Below, piece by piece: positions 10,710 to 23,074 of a stretch of DNA of 64,000 nt. Made by a program: the position numbers and the translations under genes. A model generated the notes under the pieces. The model made no database searches. It was not told where the DNA came from and saw nothing but the letters and a program-made list of their open reading frames with translations. How positions within the stretch are numbered: the first letter of the stretch is position 1; every line of letters begins with the position of its first letter. This stretch comes from Apodemus sylvaticus (lineage: Eukaryota; Chordata; Mammalia; Rodentia; Muridae): the NCBI RefSeq assembly GCF_947179515.1, contig NC_067473.1, forward strand, positions 124,731,909 to 124,795,908. The letters run 5' to 3'.

Positions 10710-11970
10710 TGCAGCACACATTGTATATCTACATTTTCTTTTTTTAAAAATAGACCTCATCTTTTCCTAATTGCTGGTTATCAACTATGGCTTCTGTTTT
10801 ACTTGGGTAAACAAAAGGAATCAAAGTGACTGGCTAGCAAGGCTGGTGATAAAGCTGAGTAGCAGATCTTATACTTGTTATATGCAGGGGTTTAGTTCAA
10901 TAGCTAGTACAAAAAGATCCACCCAAACAAAGCAAAAATAGCAAAACTTAAAATATCTTGAAGATATCAAAGAAGAAACCAGTTTATCAACTGGAACCCT
11001 AAAGATTCTATACTAAGATGTCCTCAAATTGAGCTGAACTCTTATTCCATGAATTTATTCAGTTTCCTAATTTGGAGTGGGGGTGGGGGTGGAGCACAGA
11101 GGGCAGGGGAGATCAAATTGAACGCACAGACACAGTGGCATTTTTGTGTAAGTTACTAGAAGACTTTTGATAGATACCAGAAAAGATCAAATACCGACAA
11201 ATTAAGCTGGAAAGAATATAAAAGTTTAGAATATGAAGACTCACTGGCATACAGTGAGTCAGAACTGAAACTCCTTTGGGAAACTAAAGAGACTGTTCTT
11301 GTGAAAATCAAGACAGTTACCCCAGAATGGTTACCATGTGGGTGGATCTTAAAGGAAGGTTCTAAGTGAACGTGTCTCCCTTGCCTCTGTATTAACCAGA
11401 AACATCAAGGATGATGCCATCCGAACACCCATAAACAGTGCTGTTGATGTTCTTGCTGATTTTTTTTATAGAAGATGGTGAGATTAAATGTCAAACTCCA
11501 TGGGGCTGCGACATATAATAACCAGGACACAGTTGTTTTCTGTCTCCCACATCATTCCCCTGTAGACATTTCTGAGTCTAGAAGAGATAGTCTGAGGATA
11601 GGAGATAAAACAGATTCCCAAGCTGTCTGATGAACAGCTGGTGAAGTCAACACCTGAGAAGGAAGGTTGTCCAAAAGGTGGATGGCAGAATGCCAAGCCT
11701 ACAAAAGACGAGCAGTTTGCCAGAGCTAGCACCACTAACTAGGCCATCTATTGGACTTTTCTAACCAACATCTCCTCCCTCTTATTCTGGTGCCATCATT
11801 CAGGCTCCTGTTTGGAGGTCACTCTAGGGTCTAGGTGGTTCAGAGAGAAACAGACAAACCCATTGGTGGTTCCCAGTCACACTCTTGGATTTAGGAAGAT
11901 TCTCTCACTTTTGCCTTTTCCTTTGCTTCAGACACAGGCAAGTGTTGCAAGGCTAAGCATGAAGGTCATG
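10710..11970. other. Unassigned intron
   Basis: I found no nameable element. A short G-rich run lies at 11077-11091 and a T run at 11461-11468. Reading frames are short and show no family resemblance. Confidence 0.4.
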
Positions 11971-12386
11971 TGTCTTAAATTTCATTTCTATTGCTATTAT
12001 CAATCACAATCAAGACCAAAAGCAACTTGGGGAGGAAAAGGTTCATTTGTGCTTTCTATTGTAATCCATTAGGGAGAGAAGACAGACCAGACAGACTCAA
12101 GGCAGAAATCTAGAGACAGGAACTGAAGCAGAGGACACAAGGAATGTTGCTTACTGGCTTATTCCCCATGGCTTATTCAGCCTGCTGTTTTTATACAAGC
12201 CAGGATCACCTGCCCAGGAGTGGCACTGCCCCCAGAGAGCTGGCCTTCACACATCAATCATTAACCAAGAAAATGCACTACAGACTTGCCTACAAACAAA
12301 TTTAACTGGAGACATTTTCTTAACTTGAGAGTCCCTCTTCATCAATGACTAGCTTCTGTCAAGCTGACAGAAAACTAAGCAGTACA
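11971..12386 (-). mobile_element. Solo LTR, ERVL/MaLR type
   Basis: It starts tgtcttaaatttcatttc and ends gacagaaaactaagcagtaca on the plus strand, with caagaccaaaagcaacttgg and cccaggagtggcactgcccc inside. These are shared markers of the LTR family seen at 1361 and 4361. It is 416 bp long and appears complete. Confidence 0.75.
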
Positions 12387-13054
12387 TCAGATGTACACAT
12401 TGTGGTAAAGCAACTGGTAGCGTGCTGATGCTGAGATAATCAGGTGGACAGATATTTACACTGGATATGCCAGGGGACATATGTCCTAGTAAGACCTACA
12501 CAGAGAAAGTAGAGAGGAAAGGTGTCGAACATTGCCTAAAATTCATGTCTGAAACCAAAGCTGTCCCCCAGGCTACAAAACTGCTTAATTCCTTGAAATC
12601 ACTTTCCCTCTCAAACCAATACAAATTAAGTTTTACAACTTATATCTAAAAGTACAGATTGATAGAAATCTAGAACAGAAAAGAAATCAAACAAAACCAG
12701 AAGTCCTCTTGAAATTAATGGTTATCAATATAAACTGAGTAATTAGCAAGAATGAAAAATTCATGCTTGACTCCACACAAGTCAACACACACTCATTTCT
12801 GACATTCCTCTTGAAGTTGCACTTCCCATGTTGAACTGTGCCTCTAATGCCCCCACCTACTACTAAATACTAGTGTGGCTCCCTGCTACAAACAACAGGA
12901 TTGTGGTATATATTTAAAGGAATTTAAAAAAAAAAAAAAGCACCAAACTGAAAAAGACTCCCGTTCATAAAAGAACCATGTTTTCAGACAGTCCAAAAAA
13001 ATGTATGGACATAAAATAAGGTAGCTTATGAGTTGTTTAAAGTCTTCATTTTAC

Positions 13055-13130
13055 TCCCACCAGGGACTTGAACTTAGCTCCTCAATCTTGAGCAGCCAAG
13101 ACTTACTCATTGATCTGCTTCTCTCCAGTC
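13055..13130 (-). repeat. tRNA-derived SINE fragment, antisense
   Basis: The plus strand reads ccagggacttgaacttagc, then an altered agcagccaag, then gatctgcttctctccagtcc, a diverged antisense B2/B3/B4 head. Its end overlaps the tandem duplication that follows. Confidence 0.4.
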
Positions 13131-13201
13131 CCCCAATTGTTTTCTTAATGTTTTTGGTTTTCTCTCCAGTCCCCAAATTGTTTTCTTAATGGTTTTGGCT
13201 T
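13120..13201. repeat. 41-bp tandem duplication
   Basis: Two direct copies (13120-13160 and 13161-13201) both begin tctctccagt and differ at only a few positions. The first copy's left end is the tail of a SINE-like fragment. Confidence 0.9.
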
Positions 13202-13947
13202 TCTAAATAATAGTATAATTTGGCCAACAGTATAATTCTACCATCATTAAGTACACACAAGAAGTATTTACCCAGAGTGGCTCCTCTTAGCTCTAGAATT
13301 CAGGAAGCATTTGTTGAAGACTGTCCCACTATCCAGCGCTCAACCACCTGTCTTCTGATTAGTATCTGCTCATTGTTGGGTGTCTGCTCTCATCACATCA
13401 GAAAGAAGGCACAGGCTATGCCCTTGGGATGCATGTGCCATTATTCTATCTGGGGTCCAGCTATAGACACTGAATGCTACATGGGCATCATTATGGGGTA
13501 CAATTTCTTCAGATGATCCAAGCAAAGGATAGCAGCAATGTGGGATTGTTTTTTAATGTCCTGGTGAGTATTCACACACAGTTCTTCTACATTTGGATAT
13601 GACTGTGATAACTGTAGCAAAGCCAGTCTAAAGCAATGCTAGGACGTTATTACACCCCTGTTGTTCAAGGAGCTGTTAGCTCAGAGCCGGTAGACTGCAA
13701 GTTAAAGAGGTAGACAGGGAAAAATTATTTGGAGCAACTCCTTTTACATATACATCACAGAAGAGGTAGTGTTAATTATTTGAAAGCATCAGTTTTAGTG
13801 TGTGACAGAGCATCAGTGTTATAATTACTATTTATTTAACATATTCCTTACATGCTGAGGTTATCCTATCACACAGACACATCAAGCAACCCTCCCTGTC
13901 TCTCCCTTCTCTGTTTTCTTTCTCCACCCCCTCCCACCCCCAATCCC

Positions 13948-14023
13948 CAGATCATTGTTTGGAATCAGGCCCAGAACTTGTATGCTGGGTATGTGCTATA
14001 CCACTGAGCTATTCTCTCAGCAT
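13948..14023 (-). repeat. RSINE1/B4-type SINE fragment, antisense
   Basis: The segments ggaatcaggcccagaacttg, then tatgctgggtatgtgctata, then ccactgagctattctctcag correspond to the antisense tRNA-like head of B4/RSINE1. Confidence 0.6.
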
Positions 14024-14375
14024 ACGTCATTGCTTTGTGCAATTTGCCTTCTTGGTATTCAGGTAGGAGTTCATACAACTCACATTTGGCTTCCTTTTCA
14101 GTGTATACATTGGTGATAAGCCCAATTCTATCAATGATGACCTGGAAACAAATGCTGACCTTAGATGCTAGGATTTCAATTGAGAATGATAAGGAAGTCA
14201 GTCTTTGAGACTTGGCTTCTAACCATAGGAAGCTATAGTAGGTAAAACAGGAAACCCACCAATAACTGCAGCTACTACCATGAGTATGATTTTGTTTTCT
14301 GCCAAGAACCCCCATTAACATGTATGCAGAGGACAGGTAAAGGGACAGGTATTCTCATGAGAACAAATCTGGGAA

Positions 14376-14806
14376 CTACTCCTGGGGCCAGTCGAGGGAT
14401 CTATGCTTGGAGTGTACTCTTGGGGAACACTCCTGTTGGATACTGAAGACCACTCTGAGAGTCTACTTCAGGGGACTACTTCTGGAGTCTATTCCTAAGG
14501 ACTACTTCTGGGGTCTACTCTTGAGGTCTATTGCTTGCTAGGGTCAACTCCTCAGGTTTTCTCTTGGGAACTAGTCTTGGGAACCACTCCTGAGATCAAC
14601 TCCTGAAGACCACTCACTTCTGGGTCCTGATACTAGGGCCAACTCCAGGGATCTACTCTTGGAGTCAGTCTACTGTTGGGGAATACTCCTGTGGTCTACC
14701 GAAGATCACTCCTTAAGTCTACCTGAGAGATTACTCCTAAGTCATCTCTAGGGACTACTCCTGCCATCCACCCCTGGTGTCCACTCCTCAGGACCACCCC
14801 TGCATT
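14376..14806. repeat. Degenerate 13-bp minisatellite
   Basis: Roughly 33 units fit a consensus near CTACTCCTGGGGT. The clearest run is around 14464-14530, where four consecutive 13-mers begin ctacttc, ctattcc, ctacttc and ctactct. Other units carry indels, so the array looks old. Confidence 0.85.
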
Positions 14807-14809
14807 GAC

Positions 14810-16340
14810 AGAGGTAAAAGCTGTATCTGCTTTGTGGACCTCTTTGCTATGAGTTGGATCAGGATTTGCTATCCTTATCTACTGAACCACCAAGACATTA
14901 AAATATTAGATGTTTTTAAAGGAGATGATAACACTTGTGCATGATCTGTTTTCATTTTGGAGAAGAGCACTGTAAAGGCATGGAATACTCTCAAGGATTA
15001 GGAATATTAAATTAAATCAATTGATTTTAATAAAAGTATGCATAAGAATGGAAAATATCTTCTGGATATTACAACTAAAAGTCAGCCACTGTCTATTCAA
15101 TTTTAAATGAAAGAAAAATGAAGTTTTCATACAATCAAATTCTCAGAGAAAGCTATAAGTGGTCTAATACTAGCCATTTTACACACGAATGAGGCTATGC
15201 ATACTTTTTGTAAACCACCACAAATCAAGCCATACCTAAGAGCTTTTCCTTTACCCAAAACTTCTTGTAAAAACATTGACCCACACTACTGCAGTAACAC
15301 AATGATCAAAACTTCCCCTGCCACCTCAGGTTTTTTATTTGAATGACTGGCAAAACCTCTGAGAAGCATTACAGGTAATGGAGACAGGAGGTGGGCATCC
15401 TGACTGACCAATCTCTTCACTCACTGTGGCTAGGTCTAACTAGATAATGACAAAAGTCTAGTGATACAGAGAGAAGATGATCTAATATGCTGAAAATGGA
15501 AAACCCATCCATAGCTCCAATTCTACAATTTCAGTAGAGAAAAAACTATGAGACAAAAATGGAGAAGCAAGATCGACATCTAAGTCACATAACACATGAG
15601 CAACTTCATACATGCTATTGACTGGGTGTTCATGTCATGCTCTAAATTTGAACAGTATAGTCAATTATATCATTATTTATTACATTTGAGCTATGGTATA
15701 CAGATCAAATACATACTGTAAAAAATATGCTACACTAACCAAGAATATACATAGGACCCAAGAATAACCAGTCTGTGGGTCCTATACTGACCTAAGGCTT
15801 TATCCTTAACCACCCTTTCATAATATATAGCATATCAGTAACCCAAACATGGAATATAGCATGCACATGCATTTTAAAATCTTATATATTAATTTTCTTA
15901 TCATTCTCTCTATAGGATATATAGGAGCCTTTGTACAAGTTAACCGAAGACATGGGATGGTTCCATTATAGCTTTACTTACGTATGAACAGGATGCTGGT
16001 AGCTTACCAGTATAACCTCAAATGACAGTAATATAATAAAACCCCATTTTCATGTTTCCATTCACACGAAGTAACAATAATCATGTCTCATGATTCCCTC
16101 CATGCCCCAGAAAAAAAAATTCAAGAAACAAAATACAAAATATTTTAAACATACTATAATATTTTTGAAGAGAAAGAAACCAGGTTGAAATTTCAAATAG
16201 TTATTCCTAATACATTCAAGATTGAGTGAAGTTAAAAGAGTCTCATGAACAAGCATGGTACATAGACCAAGGAAGGATTCTCCCTTCCCCAGTACCCCGT
16301 GGTTAGAATCGGAATCTAGACAACCCTGAACACTGGTTGG
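14810..16340. other. AT-rich unassigned intron
   Basis: No SINE, LINE or LTR was recognised. It lies just downstream of the exon at 16391 in transcript order. Confidence 0.4.
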
Positions 16341-16390
16341 AAACTTTTATAAAGACTCCGAGCACCACTTTGGCAGAACCATATCCTTAC

Positions 16391-16597
16391 CTGTAAAGCT
16401 ACTGTTCATTTCAGGAACATCCTCCTCCTCCTCATTCTCCGTGGGGACTATGCCAGCATTTTGCATATCATTGTAGGACTTTGTTCGCTTAGGGGTCGAC
16501 TGCTTGGAGCCAGACTGCAGGCTGTGCAAGGCATCCGTCGTGATCACTTTCCCACTGACTGGCTGGCTGGGAGGTTTGGGTGTCCCATAATAGTTTC
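16391..16597 (-). CDS. Magi1: Magi1 internal exon: end of GuK-like domain and acidic linker
   Basis: This is an internal coding exon of 207 bp. It completes a Gly codon begun in the exon at 40114, then reads 68 codons from NYYGTPKPPS to VPEMNSSFT, and leaves one base of an Ala codon. The NYYGT segment corresponds to the conserved Y-G-T/S motif of guanylate kinases. After it the sequence turns into a low-complexity linker: a serine- and lysine-rich stretch (SGSKQSTPKRTKSYNDMQ) and a run of acidic residues (ENEEEED). RTKSYND resembles a basophilic kinase target, which is inference only. On the minus strand the acceptor is a weak pyrimidine tract ending in cacctag at 16598, and the donor is ACAG|GTAAG at 16390. 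The phase joins both neighbouring exons exactly. The residues around VPTENEEEED look like a rodent variant of the human sequence. Confidence 0.96.
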
Positions 16598-16599
16598 CT

Positions 16600-17828
16600 A
16601 GGTGATGGAGAGACACATTTGCATGTTTCAAAATGAATACTTTTTTTTTCAGCCCCAAGAATTCATTTCCAAATCTCTAAGAGCATTAAGAAAAAATGAA
16701 GCTAGAAAGCTAGAACATGCTGTATTTCACTTCTAGAAGTTAGCAAAGACATCTTTTCTATCTAGCTAGTTATGATGCTACAGAGGGGAAAAAGAAAGCC
16801 ACATGGTTTTGATGCAAAGGAACTAGCAGGGATAAGAACAGAGGTGGCTGTACTGAATAGAAGTACTTCATTGTCATTACATTTGAATTTGAATTGGCCA
16901 TTTTTTTTAAACATAGGCAATCACATAATGCTGAATCCGATTAAAAGGGAGTCCCACAGAAGATAAAAATTCATTACTGCCAAGATCCTCCCAGGCTTCA
17001 AAGGTCTCTGTCTCTCTTTAAGAGGGTACTGGGGTACTTCTTAAAAGGAGGGCAGAGAGCACCACGTGGCACCTCTTAAACTGAATGGTAGGGTTGACTA
17101 TAGAGGTGTCATGGCGGGAGGGAACAAATCCTTGCCAAGATACAAGTGAAAACTGTTTCACTGGTGGCCTCTAGGGGAAATCACTCTTAATGGTCTACCT
17201 TTGCGTCCAGACACCTTCAATTCCTCCAAGTCCACCCCTAGGCCACCCTCTACTGTGCTATGCAATTATAAGTGATGCATGAAGCGGATACTCTATATCT
17301 GAATAGAAATGTGTGTTTTATTTTTATTTGGGCTTGTTTATATGTGTATATATACATGCATATGGAATATTTTTTATACATGTGTACATGTGCCATATAT
17401 AAACCAGGGAGCCCCCATTTATCTATACACCCCCCACCCCCAGCAAAGAGATTACAAGCAACACCTTTAACATCTACTTTTTTAAACTCAGGTCCTTATA
17501 CTTACATGATAAGCACTTTATCAGCTATGTACCTAGTCCTAGATATGTATATTTAAATTTGATATAATTACTAAATTCTAACTTGTCAATTCAATTAACC
17601 TTCAAAATGAAAAAGGCTTATTTTTAACCATACACCTTAAAAGGTGGTTTCATAAATGAAAGTTAATTAAGTGTAACAAGTGCTCATTTTGACAACCCTT
17701 ATACTAACATTGGGATAATATAGAGAAGATATGTTTAGGCTCTCGCCAAGGATGACCACAAAGTCAAAATCTTTCTTAAAAGTTTTATAAAGCATATTAT
17801 TTTATAAACCTACTTAAAAGTACATCCA
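16600..17828. other. Unassigned intron upstream of the linker exon
   Basis: Apart from the acceptor region, no repeat family or gene was recognised. A C-rich run lies near 17431-17444. Confidence 0.4.

Positions 17829-17890
<62 letters not shown>
17829..17890. repeat. (CA)n microsatellite
   Basis: About 30 CA units with one AAAC interruption near 17843. Confidence 0.97.
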
Positions 17891-17894
<4 letters not shown>

Positions 17895-18499
17895 GAGTTA
17901 TGCCACATAAGATGATAATGATTCTCCAAGAGCAATGGACTATCTACCAAAAACCCAGTGCCAGGCATAGGAAACCTCACTTTGAGTTGTGTTCACATGG
18001 GTTCAGAGTCTCCCAAAACAATACAGACTACTGCCATTTTCCTTATTGTCTTCCAAAACTTGAAGGTTAAGACGTAACTGCTGAAGACAACACATACATT
18101 AGACACAGAACTTGGAAGAATCCTCCCTGAGGACTGGCTCTCACATATAAATGTGCTGTGCAAGTTGCCAATCAAGAAAAAGTCAATAATCCTACATAGT
18201 TGAAAAGCCTACAACTATGTAGTTATAAACTACAACAATGATTAGCCACGTAAGGTATCTCCATTGGTGCAATAGTGGTGGTTTTATCCTGGAGAGAACC
18301 AACGGCTGCTGAATTAGACTTATATTCTGTTCACTAGGAAGAAAGTCATAACTGGTTCTGTAAACTTAGCCAACTACTTGAAGGCTGGAAAGGTCGCAAT
18401 TCTAAGAATAAAACCTACTACTGCCATTTTCTTCAACCAATATAATTTCTGTTTTTCCTCAAACCTACAGATAAAGTGTAGCACTCATCCTTTATGAGG

Positions 18500-19115
18500 G
18501 AAGCTTCTTTTCATAGTAGAAGGAGACTATTACAGAGGACTAAAACTGGTCTAAATGCAGAAAACAGATGACTGTGGGGGTGTCCAACCTTAGTTGATAA
18601 AACACAACCTCCACACCTAAGGCTCAGAGAACATTGCAGGAGAAGACTGTAAGAGTAGAGGCTCAGGACATTTGCTGCATGACTGTGCCTTCTAGACATG
18701 ACAAGGAAGCTGCACCCATGAAATCTTAATAATATTGTTACTTAAAACAATATTAAGGTGGCTTAATGACAGCACCCATTGACATGTCAATGTCGATTGG
18801 AAATGTCACAGAGCTCTACATTTAGAGACCCACAGTCAGTCAATGGCTGCTGAACGACGGAGAATCTGTTTCCTACAGGGATAATCCCAAGTGGGTAAGC
18901 CCTTAAACAGTATATGAGCAACACTACATGGACTTAGTAGTTTGTGTCTCTATATATGTAACAATAACAACTGAAGAAGTCGTGAAGAGTTCGAGTCACA
19001 GAAGGAGCTTTAAGGGAGTTGGGGTAAATAATGGTATGAATATAGTACTCATGCGTAAAATGCTTGGAGACTAAAAGACTTGGAAAAAATTACAAACAAG
19101 TAATTAAACATTAAG
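18500..19115 (+). mobile_element. L1 3' UTR (Lx-type), sense
   Basis: Markers of the older rodent L1 3' UTR appear in order: aaggctcagagaacattgca, aagactgtaagagtagagg, ttctagacatgacaaggaag, then near the end ttaaacagtatatgagcaac and atatatgtaacaataacaac. It is heavily diverged. No ORF2 is recognisable to the left. Confidence 0.65.
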
Positions 19116-19734
19116 ATGAAAAAGAAATCAATGGGTGGAGAAAATGATAGTAACAATAATTTCCTTTTACAGATGTATGCCTAAAAGCAGGTGATTTTTA
19201 ACACTGTCTTAAATGAAACTTTAAGGAGCAGGAACGTGTCCCAATATGCAAAATATTGAGTGCTTCATATCTAATCTAGATCTAGAAAGCTTATTTGATA
19301 ATAAGTAGAGTGGGGTATTGACAAAGAATGTGTTTCCACCGAGCTTTTTCTTTTAACTGTAATTACCTTTCTTTCTTGTTTTAATGGAATACCAGCTTTC
19401 CTGTAGCATGGTTTTATTGGTGGTGGTTACAGAGGCATGGTTGGTTTTAGGTTGCCCAGGCTAGGCTGGTCTACTACCTCTGCTTCCTGGGGCATGAACT
19501 GCTGCTCTCTTTATGCTTGGTGGGTCCTGCCTGGATCTCCAAGCATGCAAGCTAACCTCTCTAGCAACGAAGCTATATCTACATTTACATAAATAAATGT
19601 AAATGAATGCAATGTCTTATTTCTTTTAGAAAGAAAGGTTTAATAGTATTTTTAAGAGACTTTATAACTTTAAAAAACTTTTATGCATGTGATGTCTCCA
19701 CATATGTAGTGTCCTTCTTTGTTTGGCTGCTGTG

Positions 19735-19876
19735 GAAAACAGAGGAGGGCATGGCACCCCTGGAGCTAGAGTTTATACATGGCTGTGGTCTGCCAGTGTG
19801 GGTCCTGAGAGCCAAATCCTAGCCATCTGGAAGAGTAGCAAGCACTCTTAACAACTGTATAATCTCTCCAACTCTA
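19735..19876 (-). repeat. B3-type SINE, antisense
   Basis: The plus strand shows ccagtgtgggtcctgagagc, atctggaagagtagcaagc and actcttaacaactgtataat, a diverged antisense B3/B2 head. Confidence 0.6.
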
Positions 19877-19934
19877 ATATTTGTTTCTTTAAATTGTGTT
19901 TGAATCAGTAATTTTATGCACACACATAAAGCTA

Positions 19935-20100
19935 CAGCTGGGTGATGATAGCACATGCCCTTAATCTCAGAGCTCAGGAGGCAGAGGCAGGCAGATTTCT
20001 GAGTTTGAAGCCAGCCTGGTCCACAGAATTTCCAGATGGCCAGGGCTACACAGAGAAACACTGTCTCAAAACACAAAAACAAAAACAGCAACAACAAAAA
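19935..20100 (+). repeat. B1 SINE, sense
   Basis: This is a near full-length B1: agctgggtgatgatagcac, then aggaggcagaggcaggcaga, then gaagccagcctggtccacag, then gggctacacagagaaacact, with an A-rich CAA-containing tail to about 20100. Confidence 0.9.
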
Positions 20101-20173
20101 AATATTTTATTTGAGAGTGATTTAACAATCTATGCCACCAGTTAGCTTTGAACATACAAATTAAAACACACAG

Positions 20174-20388
20174 GAGTGGGCAGTGGAGCCATCTCATCAC
20201 TCTGCAGTTAAGAGCACTTGGTGCTAATCTTAATGACGACTTGGGCTCAGTTCCCTGCACTCTCATGTTTGTTCACAACCATCTGTACCATTAGTAACCG
20301 GGTATCCTGACCTCCATGAGCAGAGACAAGCATGTGGTACACTTGGGCAGAACAAATGTAAGTATAAGTACCTTAATAAAGCCCCCCC
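20174..20388 (+). repeat. B3 SINE, sense
   Basis: It starts with a changed ggctggagagatggctca equivalent (gcagtggagccatctcatca) and continues gttaagagcacttggtgct, then ttcacaaccatctgtacc, ending in an A-rich, AATAAA-like tail. A poly-C/G run (20384-20398) follows. Confidence 0.65.
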
Positions 20389-20706
20389 CCCCGGGGGGAT
20401 GTTTAAATTTGAAGGATCCCAGGTGACAGTCTCTAGTAAGCTAGCAATGGAGGCTTTGGTGAAGACTTAAGCTTTCATACAGAATGTGGCCTATCGGCTT
20501 ATTAAAAAGGAAAAACATTTTTCGGATCCCCAACTTATGGGCAGAGAATTTGGGAGGAAGAAGCCAGAAGGAAGGCACACTGTGGTTTGAGGAGTCAAGT
20601 CCCAAAGTCAGGCGGGGTAACAAAGAAGTACACCCCCTCTTTCATTTCCACAGGTCATGTAAAGACAATCCCACACTCTTGAAAGGTATGCCTAGGCCAA
20701 GAGCGC

Positions 20707-20782
20707 CTCCTTCCTTCCTTCCTTCCTTCCTTCCTTCCTTCCTTCCTTCCTTCCTTCCTTCCTTCCTTCCTTCCTTCCTTCC
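20707..20782. repeat. (CCTT)n tetranucleotide repeat
   Basis: About 18 perfect CCTT units, pure pyrimidine on the plus strand. Confidence 0.97.
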
Positions 20783-21589
20783 GGAGTTTTTGTGAGGTTT
20801 AACAAAGTAAGATTGTTGACTTAAAATTAAATCTCCTCAGTGAATTAGACAGCCAGACAAACAGAGGTAAAGCACTAATCCCTCCAATTACTAATATACC
20901 AAAGACTACACTCACCTTAGAATTAGACGCTGAATGAAGGCTCAGGTCTACAAGTTAAAACCTACTAAAAAGATGGATGGGGTTAAAGGATAGGACCCTG
21001 CACTCTTAATTTCTTAATTATTATAGCTCAGTTTGGTGACATTCACTGATGTCATGCTCATAAAATTATCATCTTAATCTCAATTTACTCTTTCATATCT
21101 ACTTTATGACAGAACTAAATGGCTAAGAAAGTTTCATGTGATTTCACAAATATGTGTGGATTTTCCAGCAAGTATCTGCCCTCAGTTTTCAAATTAAAAA
21201 AGGACTAGCAGATCTGTTGACATGTCCCACACAAAATAACCCACCTGTTCAGAGTTGTTTCCCATGTCTACAGAGTAGTCTTGGAGACAGATAATGTGCG
21301 TATTATCAGGTGAACCATATAAAATTAAAACTTGTCAAACAACACTAATGTAGTATGGCTTAACATTAATGATATATGTGCATCAGCAATACTGGGCAGC
21401 CTCAGCACTGCATGTCAAAAAACTATGTTCCAATTACAGTTCCAACTCATCATTAACTGCCCAAGTTACCCAGGACTCAGCAATTTTCCCATTAACAACA
21501 AGACAAAAAACAAAAGCAAACAAAACCTCTTTGTTCTCAATCTTAAAACTGAGATGCTGAAGAAATGCTTTGTGTACCTTGAGTGCCTC

Positions 21590-22115
21590 TAATAAGGACA
21601 CAGGAGATGGTCCATAGAAATCCTTTCATCCTTGCTGAAGTTGGCGCCACAGTGAGACTCAGCAAGTGCTCCATGATGCTGATGTGTTTCTAACCTCCAC
21701 CCAGAAGCTGACTCAGACAGATACAGACACCCACAGCCAAACAGTAGACGGAACCTGGGGACTTTCATGAAAGAATAGGAGGAAGGATTGTGGCCTCCAA
21801 AGGGGTTAGGAACTCCATAGGAAGACCAAGGCCATCAGAGTCAACTAACCTGGATCCCTGAGTCTGAACCACCAACCAAAGAACACACACAGGCTGCACC
21901 TAGGCCTCCCCACACATATGTAGCGGATGTACAGATTGGTCTTCACATGGGTCCTGAACAACTGGAACCGAACTTCAGAGTCTTGAAATGCCAGGGTGAG
22001 GGGATCCCCTGCTCAGAGGAGAAGGTGGGATGGGGAGGGGTTGTAGGAGAGAGGTGGCTGGGAGGTGGGCAGTGAGCAGGATATAAAGTGAATAAGAAAA
22101 AAATTATTTCTATTC
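21590..22115 (+). mobile_element. L1 3' UTR (rodent), sense
   Basis: Recognised 3' UTR markers in order are ggaggaaggattgtggcctc, ggaactccataggaagacca, agtcaactaacctggatccc, caccaaccaaagaacacac, ccccacacatatgtagcgga, and the end gcagtgagcaggatataaag followed by an A-rich tail. This is a 5'-truncated L1 insertion with most of the UTR kept. Confidence 0.8.
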
Positions 22116-22555
22116 TACCTCCAAACTCACTAACATCTGAAATGCCCTGCAGATTGTGACAGTTTTTATTCTGCTATAAAATAAAAAACAAAAAACCCAA
22201 ACAACAACAAATAAACAAAAAAAATGAAAGCAAGTTGAGCACTGAGCAAATAACCATCTATGCCCAGCCTCTCAAGAACCTTCTCAGTTGCTGTCCATAA
22301 CAGTGCAGTGACCCTACAGGATGATTTTGACAATACTAGACTCTCCTAGAAGTTTCATCACCCAGAGGTACTAAGATTATATCATGCCATTATTGTTCTA
22401 ATCTTTCCAATGTTTCTTTTCCTTCATAGAAAACCCTTCAATGTAGAAGTTTCTATGTAAGGGGCTCAAATTTTTACTTCAATAATGTTTTTGGTTTATT
22501 TCCCATACACCATTTGAAAATTTGAATTAACACCTTTCTTTAAAAGACACAACTG

Positions 22556-22740
22556 GGAGCTGGGTGGTTGTGGTGCAGGCCTGTAATCCCAGCACTCTGG
22601 GAGGCAGAGGCAGGCGGATTTCTGAGTTTGAGGCCAGCCTGGTCTACAGAGTGAGTTCCAGGACAGCCAGGGCTATATAGAGAAACCCTGTCTCGAAAAA
22701 ACCAAAATCTAAAAAACAAACCAAAACAAAACAAAAAAAC
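22556..22740 (+). repeat. B1 SINE, sense, with short target duplication
   Basis: A nearly consensus B1 carries ggcctgtaatcccagcactc, gaggcaggcggatttctgag, ttgaggccagcctggtctac and gagttccaggacagccaggg. The A-rich tail ends at about 22740. Flanks acacaactggg (left) and acagaactggg (right) look like the target-site duplication. Confidence 0.95.
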
Positions 22741-22756
22741 AGAACTGGGGTTAGGG

Positions 22757-22935
22757 GGAGGGCTGGAAAGATGGCTCAGAGGTTAAGAGCACTGACTGCT
22801 CTTCCAGTGGTCCTGAGTTCAATTTCCAGCAACCACATGGTGGCTCACAATCATTGGTAAGGGGATCCAATGCCCTCTTCTGGTGTGTCTGAAGACAGCA
22901 ACAGTGTACCAAAATAAATAAAATAATTTAAATAA
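22757..22935 (+). repeat. B2 SINE, sense
   Basis: It begins ggagggctggaaagatggct and contains ttaagagcactgactgctct, ttccagcaaccacatggtgg and ctcttctggtgtgtctgaag, then an A/T-rich tail. It sits directly behind a B1 in the same orientation. Confidence 0.95.
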
Positions 22936-23074
22936 AAAGCGGAATGGTTCTAATAGATACCAGTGCTCTAAAGACTAAGAGGGAAACAAACTATTAGAGT
23001 TGCACAGACTCCACTCCATCCCCCACCTCAGCAATACTGATAAGCAAGCTTATGTCCAAAGCCAGCATGCCTGC

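Larger units (their letters stand above)
9756..16390 (-). other. Magi1: Magi1 intron between linker exon and WW1 exon
   Basis: This 6.6-kb phase 1 intron interrupts an Ala codon after its first G. It contains an old L1 ORF2 fragment running into a GAA tract, an ERVL-type LTR, a 41-bp tandem duplication, SINE relics and a 13-bp degenerate minisatellite. The part from about 14810 to 16340 is AT-rich and has no repeat that I recognise. Confidence 0.92.

Noticed and set aside
11340..11740. A possible exon or retropseudogene
   Set aside because: Only a short open frame on the minus strand, with no family similarity and no paired splice sites.
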